Of a DNA stretch of 10,867 nucleotides, positions 7,041 to 10,867 are shown piece by piece. Under the pieces are notes generated by a model that was not told where the DNA came from, ran no database searches, and saw nothing but the letters and a program-made list of their open reading frames with translations. Position numbers and translations under genes: made by a program. The stretch lies in contig JAOACU010000080.1 of the NCBI GenBank assembly GCA_026417715.1, positions 1-10,867 of the forward strand, read 5' to 3'. Origin of the DNA: Anaerolineae bacterium (GTDB lineage Bacteria > Chloroflexota > Anaerolineae > UBA4142). How positions within the stretch are numbered: position 1 is the stretch's first letter; each line of letters opens with the position of its first letter.

Positions 7041-7820
7041 TCATTTCACTTCGCCCAGATACGCTTTGATGACGGCAGGATTGGTCTTGATGTCGCTGGG
7101 CGCGCCTTCGGCAATCTTGACGCCAAAATCGAGGACGACGACGCGCTGGGCAATGTCCATCACCAAACCCATATCGTGCTCGACGAGAAGAATCGTCATT
7201 CCGCGCTGCTCGTGAATATCGAGGATAAAGCGCGCCATATCTTCCTTCTCTTCGACATTCATCCCTGCCATCGGTTCATCGAGCAAGAGGAGTTTGGGTT
7301 CGAGTGCGAGTGCACGTCCAAGTTCGACGCGCTTGCGCAGACCGTAGGGCAACGCGCCGACGATAGATTTGCGGATGTGTTCAATTTCGAGGAAATCAAT
7401 GATCTCTTCGACCACGCGCCGATGCTCGATTTCCTCGCGATGTGCGGGACCAAAGTAGAGCGCGCTCGCGAGCATATTTTGTTTCATATAGATATGCCGC
7501 GCCGCCATCAAGTTATCGAGCGTGGTCATTCCGGTATAGAGGGCAATGTTCTGGAAGGTGCGCGCAATGCCAAGACGAGGAATTTCGTGCGTGGGAGTAC
7601 GGACGAGATCGTGTCCGTTGAAGAGGATTTTGCCGCGCTGGGGGCGATAGAAACCGTTGACGCAGTTGAGCGCGCTCGTTTTGCCGGCACCATTCGGACC
7701 AATGAGCGCGAGGATTTCGCCGGGGTAAATATCAAAACTCACGCCGGCGAGTGCCGCAAGCCCGCCAAAATACAAATGGAGATTTTGGGCTTGGAGTAGA
7801 GGCAAGGTTGCAGAGGACAT
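7041..7820 (-). CDS. livG: LIV-type ABC transporter ATP-binding protein LivG
   Basis: This is the second ATPase of the importer and the first gene of the operon, 259 aa, close to the usual 255. It has Walker A (GPNGAGKT, residues 41-48), the Q-loop in ARTFQNI, the LivG-type signature LPYGLRKRVELGRAL in place of LSGGQ, Walker B (LLLLDEP) and the H-switch LLVEHDM. The pair therefore has one His switch here and Gln in LivF, as expected for the family. The ATG at 7820 was chosen because GAGGTGA lies a few bases before it and MSSATLPLLQAQNLHLYFGG matches family starts; the frame stays open upstream to a TTG at 7871 without support. It is preceded by an approximately 237-nt leader and a consensus promoter. 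Confidence 0.94.
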   Translation of the reverse strand: MSSATLPLLQAQNLHLYFGGLAALAGVSFDIYPGEILALIGPNGAGKTSALNCVNGFYRPQRGKILFNGHDLVRTPTHEIPRLGIARTFQNIALYTGMTTLDNLMAARHIYMKQNMLASALYFGPAHREEIEHRRVVEEIIDFLEIEHIRKSIVGALPYGLRKRVELGRALALEPKLLLLDEPMAGMNVEEKEDMARFILDIHEQRGMTILLVEHDMGLVMDIAQRVVVLDFGVKIAEGAPSDIKTNPAVIKAYLGEVK

Positions 7821-8057
7821 CGTCACCTCATCCTGGGTATATTTTCCGTCTTTGGGAGAATCCAGCACCAAACCTACTTCAGTTTGGCGAGAACCGCTAT
7901 GTATCTACCGCGCGCCTTGGCGCATCAACCTTGCTTATACATTCCCTTGCTGGCAGTAACGACGCCAACAAACGAGGAACGTGGCTTGCCGCAGAGGAGA
8001 ACTCGTCTCTGTGCTTGTAGCATTGCCCGCATCGGCAAGCACTAGGAATTAGAAGGT
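7821..8057 (-). ncRNA. Putative structured 5' leader RNA of the liv operon
   Basis: The predicted transcript starts near 8057, 7 nt after the -10 box, and runs to livG. Pairings seen by eye (plus-strand coordinates) are: 8036-8042 with 8011-8017 (GUGCUUG/CAAGCAC); 8033-8040 with 7984-7991 (GCUUGCCG/CGGCAAGC), which excludes the first; 8007-8011 with 7992-7996; 7976-7982 with 7939-7945 enclosing 7964-7971 with 7947-7954 (8 bp, 9-nt loop); 7937-7942 with 7899-7904 (AUGUAU/AUACAU), which competes with the previous lower stem; and 7882-7887 with 7868-7873 (CCAAAC/GUUUGG, 8-nt loop). No T-box, TPP, cobalamin, SAM or fluoride consensus was recognised, and there is no T-run. It may be a regulatory leader or an independent RNA. 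The open frame on the other strand here looks non-coding. Confidence 0.4.
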
Positions 8058-8063
8058 GGCGGT

Positions 8064-8092
8064 ATTATATGAAAGTATGAACAGCGTGTCAA
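8064..8092 (-). promoter_or_regulatory. Consensus sigma-70-type promoter of the liv/CoA-ligase operon
   Basis: On the minus strand TTGACA (8087-8092) and TATAAT (8064-8069) are both perfect matches, separated by exactly 17 nt. The expected start is near 8057. This is the only promoter recognised for the seven minus-strand genes. A perfect-consensus promoter would be very strong unless restrained, which fits control by a repressor or by the structured leader. Confidence 0.85.
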
Positions 8093-8136
8093 GTGGGCGT
8101 ATTCTTTCACGTAAAATGTTACCGGCGAATAGCGAT

Positions 8137-8165
8137 TTGCACAATTTTGAAGATTATGCTATACT
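8137..8165 (+). promoter_or_regulatory. Extended -10 promoter of the nusA operon
   Basis: TTGCAC (8137-8142, weak -35) and TATACT (8160-8165, five of six consensus bases) are 17 nt apart. A TG one base before the -10 (8157-8158) makes it an extended -10 promoter. The expected start is near 8172, giving a leader of about 255 nt. The -35 boxes of this and the livG promoter are 44 bp apart. Confidence 0.75.
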
Positions 8166-8195
8166 AGCTTGTGTCAACCTCTGTATGATTCATCG

Positions 8196-8226
8196 AAAAG
8201 TGGGCGCAAATCCCACTTTTCTTGTT
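8196..8226 (+). terminator. Terminator-like leader hairpin upstream of nusA (possible attenuator)
   Basis: AAAAGTGGG (8196-8204) and CCCACTTTT (8212-8220) form a perfect 9-bp stem with the 7-nt loop CGCAAAT, followed by CTTGTT. It lies about 25 nt after the predicted nusA start site, so it cannot be an ordinary gene-end terminator for a plus-strand gene. From memory, GTGGG/CCCAC hairpins are common in front of rimP-nusA operons in several phyla. Here the hairpin stands before nusA directly. Confidence 0.5.
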
Positions 8227-8243
8227 ATCTAGCGCAGGGGAAG

Positions 8244-8411
8244 TTAGAGATTAGAGATTAGAGATTAGGGATTAGGGATTAGAGATTAGGGATTTGAGAT
8301 TTGAGATTAGAGATTTGAGATGGAGGATTCGAGACCAAGCACGAATCTCCAATCTCCAGTCTCCAATCTCCAATCTCTAGTCTCCAATCTCTAATCTCCA
8401 ATCTCCAATCT
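8244..8411. repeat. Large heptamer-built inverted repeat in the nusA leader
   Basis: The left arm has 13 heptamers in strict phase (8244-8334), mostly TTAGAGA, TTAGGGA and TTTGAGA. The right arm has 10 heptamers in strict phase (8342-8411), mostly CCAATCT with CTAATCT, CCAGTCT and CTAGTCT. The arms are imperfect complements with a 7-nt centre. The right arm ends 4 nt before the AGAGG ribosome binding site of nusA, so the folded RNA would sit directly against the initiation region. Confidence 0.93.
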
Positions 8412-8429
8412 CACCAGAGGATTGTGCAC

Positions 8430-10052
8430 GTGAAGAACGATTTTCTCGTCGCTATCACGCAATTATGCAACGAGCGCGGGCTATCGAAAGAAGTGGTGAT
8501 TCAAGCCGTCGAGCACGCGCTGGTGTCTGCTTACAAACGTAATTTTGGCGGTGGGCAAAATATCACCGCACAAATTGATCCTACGACTGGCAAGGTGAGA
8601 ATCTTTGCGCTGAAAACTGTCGTGGACGAAGTGCGTGACAAACGCTTGGAAATCTCACTGCAAGACGCGCGCGCCTACGACCCAATGGCGCAAGTCGGCA
8701 TGACAATCAAAATCGAATCTACGCCTAACGATTTCGGGCGTATCGCCGCGCAAGCCGCCAAGCAAGTGATTATGCAGCGCATTCGCGAGGCAGAGCGCGA
8801 CGCGCTCTATCAGCAATTTGCCCAGCGCGAAGGCGAAATCATATTGGGAACAGTGCATACCGTTGACCGACAAAACATCACCGTCAACCTCGGCAAGGTC
8901 GAAGCGCAAATGCCGGCGAGCGAGCAAATTCCGACCGAGCGCTATCGCCCGAACCAAAAGATTCGCGCCTACATTGCGGAGGTCAACAAGACCGCGCGCG
9001 GACCGCAAATCATCTTGTCGCGCACGCATCGCAATTTTTTGCGTCGTCTGTTTGAACTCGAGGTGCCGGAAATTTTTCAAGGGCTGGTCGAAATCAAAGC
9101 GATTGCGCGCGAACCCGGCTCGCGTTCCAAAATCGCGGTCGCGGCATTGCAAGATGGCATTGACCCTGTGGGCGCGTGCGTCGGTCAGCGCGGCGTCCGC
9201 ATTCAAGCCATCGTCAACGAATTGAACGGTGAAAAGATTGACGTGGTCGAATGGAGTCCTGACCCTGCCAAGTTTATCGCCAACGCGCTCAGCCCTGCCA
9301 AAGTGCTCTCGGTCGAGACATACGAAGACGAAAACGGCGACAAGGTCGCGAACGTGGTGGTGGAACAGAAACAACTTTCGCTCGCGATTGGCAAGGAAGG
9401 ACAGAACGCGCGTCTTGCCGCGCGCCTGACGGGCTGGCGGATTGACATCAAGAGCGATGCGCAACTTGCGGAAGAAGCCGCCGCGCGCGAACAAGCCGCC
9501 ACACCCACGCCCGAACAACTTGCCGCGCGCGCCGCGCTCGCCGAGTGGGAAGCAATGCTCAAGGCAGAGGAAGAAACTGCACCTACGACGGAAACCACAC
9601 CCACCGCCGAAATTGCAGAGACCGTCGCGGCAATTGAACCTGTTTCCGAGATGCCCACACCGGCGACAGTCGAAACAGAAACGCCAGCGCCAATGGGCGA
9701 GGTCAGCACGCCAGAGACCGCACCGATTGAAGCGCTAGTGGCGGAAGCACCGAGCGAAGCCATCGCGCCGACAGCCGTCGTTGAAACGCCGACACCTGTT
9801 GCCGAAACACCAACACCCGTTGTCGAAACGCCGGCGCCTGCACCAGAACCCGAACCTGAAATCAGTTTCGAGCAAGCCCTCGCCCAGTTTGAAGAGGACG
9901 AGGAACTGTACGAAGAGAAATTCAAACGCAAAGCCGACCGCCGTAGCAAACGCGTGATTTTGGAATACGACGAGGAACTGGGCAAGGTTGTGCCCAAACG
10001 CAAACGCAAGGGCAGTCGTCGTCAAGAAGATTGGGAAGACGAGATCGAATGA
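8430..10052 (+). CDS. nusA: Transcription termination/antitermination factor NusA
   Basis: NusA binds RNA polymerase and nascent RNA, modulating pausing, termination and rRNA antitermination. The N-terminal polymerase-binding domain (about residues 1-125) begins KNDFLVAITQLCNERGLSKEVV and contains VVDEVRD. An S1 domain (about 133-198, GTVHTVDRQNITVNLGK) follows, then KH1 with GACVGQRGVRIQ (near 250) and KH2 with AIGKEGQNARLAARLTGWRIDI (near 318). From about 350 to 540 there is no E. coli-type AR1/AR2 repeat. Instead there is a Pro/Thr/Glu-rich stretch with VETPTP-like repeats, an acidic patch (FEEDEELYEE) and a highly basic tail. The GTG at 8430 was chosen: AGAGG (8416-8420) lies 9 nt before it but only 3 nt before an in-frame GTG at 8424. 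rimP does not precede it. Confidence 0.96.
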   Translation: MKNDFLVAITQLCNERGLSKEVVIQAVEHALVSAYKRNFGGGQNITAQIDPTTGKVRIFALKTVVDEVRDKRLEISLQDARAYDPMAQVGMTIKIESTPNDFGRIAAQAAKQVIMQRIREAERDALYQQFAQREGEIILGTVHTVDRQNITVNLGKVEAQMPASEQIPTERYRPNQKIRAYIAEVNKTARGPQIILSRTHRNFLRRLFELEVPEIFQGLVEIKAIAREPGSRSKIAVAALQDGIDPVGACVGQRGVRIQAIVNELNGEKIDVVEWSPDPAKFIANALSPAKVLSVETYEDENGDKVANVVVEQKQLSLAIGKEGQNARLAARLTGWRIDIKSDAQLAEEAAAREQAATPTPEQLAARAALAEWEAMLKAEEETAPTTETTPTAEIAETVAAIEPVSEMPTPATVETETPAPMGEVSTPETAPIEALVAEAPSEAIAPTAVVETPTPVAETPTPVVETPAPAPEPEPEISFEQALAQFEEDEELYEEKFKRKADRRSKRVILEYDEELGKVVPKRKRKGSRRQEDWEDEIE

Positions 10053-10121
10053 GCCAATGAGCCAAATTCCCAATGAGCCAAAATGTTTGGCTCATTGGCT
10101 CATTGGTCCATTGGCTCATTG
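10051..10121. repeat. Octamer-built inverted repeat between nusA and ylxR
   Basis: Four octamers in phase, GAGCCAAT, GAGCCAAA, TTCCCAAT, GAGCCAAA (10051-10082), are followed by a 3-nt centre and the opposite arm TTTGGCTC, ATTGGCTC, ATTGGTCC, ATTGGCTC, ATTG (10086-10121). The first unit overlaps the nusA stop codon (10050-10052), and the arm ends 6 nt before the ylxR ATG. It fills the whole gap. The unit is 8 nt here, whereas in the nusA leader and the livF-paaK gap it is 7. Confidence 0.93.
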
Positions 10122-10127
10122 AATCGT

Positions 10128-10448
10128 ATGGGTACTAAACACATTCCGCAACGCACTTGTATCGCGTGTCGCACCGTGCGCGCGAAACGTGAACTCGTGC
10201 GCATCGTACGCACACCCGAACTACGCGTCGTTGCCGACCCGACCGGCAAACGCGCGGGACGCGGCGCGTATGTGTGCCGCACGCGCGAATGCTGGGAAGT
10301 CGTGTTGAGCGCGCCCAAACATTTGGAACACGCTCTGCATTTGGAAATGCCAATTCGTCAAGATGATCTCGCGCAGTTGCGCGAGTTCGCGGCGACACTG
10401 CCGCCGCGTGAACAAAGCAACGCAGTGCCGAAAAACGAAATCGTATGA
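10128..10448 (+). CDS. ylxR: YlxR family RNA-binding protein (RnpM, DUF448)
   Basis: This small basic protein of the DUF448 fold is conserved between nusA and infB. In Bacillus subtilis it has been described as an RNase P modulator (RnpM). The 106-residue product has the family pattern QRTCIACRTVRAKRELVRIVRTPE at residues 8-31, ADPTGKRAGRGAYVCR at 36-51, and a Cys at 55. The ATG at 10128 is placed by family similarity (MGTKHIPQRTCIACR). No Shine-Dalgarno is visible, only the end of the octamer repeat. The frame is open upstream to an ATG at 10083, but that would translate the repeat. Translation may rely on coupling to nusA or on reading through the melted hairpin. Confidence 0.9.
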   Translation: MGTKHIPQRTCIACRTVRAKRELVRIVRTPELRVVADPTGKRAGRGAYVCRTRECWEVVLSAPKHLEHALHLEMPIRQDDLAQLREFAATLPPREQSNAVPKNEIV

Positions 10449-10480
10449 CCGCAGTCGTCTCTTGGGACACGCGCGTCTCC

Positions 10481-10578
10481 AGGGGCAAGGAGTAGGCAAG
10501 GATGAGGTGCTGATCGAAATTCTCCTCCTCCCTCTTGCCTTTCCCCTCTCGTGCCACGTATCGCTGGACGCGATACGT
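10481..10578 (+). repeat. Two inverted repeats in the ylxR-infB gap
   Basis: First, a purine-rich arm (10481-10506) pairs imperfectly with a pyrimidine-rich arm (10522-10547): AGGGG with CCCCT, and GGCAAG with CTTGCC. Second, ACGTATCGC (10556-10564) and GCGATACGT (10570-10578) are perfect 9-bp arms around the loop TGGAC. Neither is followed by a T-run. The gap of 266 nt is unusually long for this operon and shows no credible coding frame. Confidence 0.7.
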
Positions 10579-10642
10579 TCCCCCCGCGCCGCGCTGTGTC
10601 CCCTCTGCCGATTGCCAATTCCATAATTCGATCCCACGCGAG

Positions 10643-10673
10643 GCGTGCAAACGACTCCTGGATATGTGCACGC
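10643..10673 (+). repeat. Hairpin shortly before infB
   Basis: GCGTGCA (10643-10649) and TGCACGC (10667-10673) form a perfect 7-bp stem with a 17-nt loop. It ends 27 nt before the infB Shine-Dalgarno, AAGGAG (10701-10706). It may influence infB translation, but this is inference. Confidence 0.45.
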
Positions 10674-10714
10674 GCCTGCGCGCCACGACGCAGGATCGGA
10701 AAGGAGTAACGAGT

Positions 10715-10867
10715 ATGCCTGAGCCGAAACCCAAGCGGGATGAAGCGAAGAAACCGAACGCGCCCGCACCCGCACCTAAACCATCGCATGCACCTAAACG
10801 TCCCGATGGGAACAAACCCAGCGCGCCGACCGCGCGCGCGTCCAAGCCCGTCGCTCAACCATCGCGC
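10715..10867 (+). CDS. infB: Translation initiation factor IF-2, N-terminal fragment (cut by window edge)
   Basis: The ATG at 10715 has AAGGAG 8 nt upstream and the frame is open for 51 codons to the window end. The visible part (MPEPKPKRDEAKKPNAPAPA onward) is low-complexity, rich in Pro, Ala and Lys. That is typical of the variable N-terminal region of bacterial IF-2, which carries initiator tRNA to the 30S subunit. No GTPase motif lies inside the window, so the call rests on composition and on the conserved nusA-ylxR-infB order. Confidence 0.72.
   Translation, partial: MPEPKPKRDEAKKPNAPAPAPKPSHAPKRPDGNKPSAPTARASKPVAQPSR

Noticed and set aside
6939..7799. Long plus-strand open frame of 286 codons
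   Set aside because: It lies opposite livG, whose ABC-ATPase motifs are unmistakable. The plus-strand product has no recognisable domain. Long shadow frames are common in this codon usage.
7751..8020. Plus-strand frame of 89 codons across the livG start and leader
   Set aside because: It overlaps livG, the leader and its start signals, with no ribosome binding site or recognisable protein features.
7821..8057. Idea that the livG leader is 6S RNA, tmRNA, SRP RNA or RNase P RNA
   Set aside because: None of the hallmark sequences (tRNA-like CCA end, GGAAGGAAGCAGC-type SRP loop, GAGGAAAGTCC of RNase P) is present, and the folding is a series of hairpins rather than the single long rod of 6S RNA.
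8051..8066. AGAAGGTGGCGGTA, loosely like the T-box core AGGGTGGNACCGCG
   Set aside because: It is on the plus strand, upstream of the nusA promoter and opposite to the liv transcript. It lacks the ACCGCG half, and no specifier or antiterminator structure was found.
9203..10009. Long minus-strand frame rich in Ser/Val/Gly opposite nusA
   Set aside because: It is the complement of the NusA low-complexity tail. nusA is certain from its S1 and KH domains.
10083..10127. Upstream in-frame ATG extending YlxR by 15 residues
   Set aside because: The extension would translate the octamer repeat (FGSLAHWSIGSL), has no ribosome binding site, and is not like any YlxR N-terminus.

Overview
The window looks like chromosomal DNA of a Chloroflexota-type bacterium (Anaerolineae-like). 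This is inferred from the Pro/Thr-rich linker on the solute-binding lipoprotein, the long Pro/Thr/Glu tail on NusA, and the short-unit inverted repeats between genes. No rRNA or other phylogenetic marker is present, so the assignment is tentative.

Bases 1-7820 hold one minus-strand operon, read right to left: livG, a FadD-type acyl-CoA synthetase, livH, livM, a LivJ/K-type binding lipoprotein, livF, and the first 127 codons of a PaaK-like CoA ligase that runs off the left edge. This is a complete branched-chain-amino-acid-type (HAAT/LIV) ABC importer bracketed by two AMP-forming CoA ligases. The likely job is to import an organic acid (aromatic, branched or fatty) and convert it to its CoA thioester. 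The substrate cannot be read from the sequence.

Bases 7821-8429 are a divergent control region. A perfect TTGACA-17-TATAAT promoter faces left and starts an approximately 237-nt livG leader that can form several, partly mutually exclusive, hairpins. An extended -10 promoter faces right and starts a roughly 255-nt nusA leader, which holds a terminator-like GTGGG/CCCAC hairpin and a large heptamer-repeat hairpin.

Bases 8430-10867 carry nusA, ylxR (rnpM) and the start of infB, the conserved transcription/translation cluster. rimP, the usual gene before nusA, is absent, as is ylxQ between ylxR and infB.

The most unusual feature is that nearly every gap between genes holds an imperfect inverted repeat. 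The clearest are built from tandem 7- or 8-nt units, and the unit sequence differs from gap to gap while the architecture stays the same. The two best candidates for something undescribed are this repeat family and the structured livG leader.
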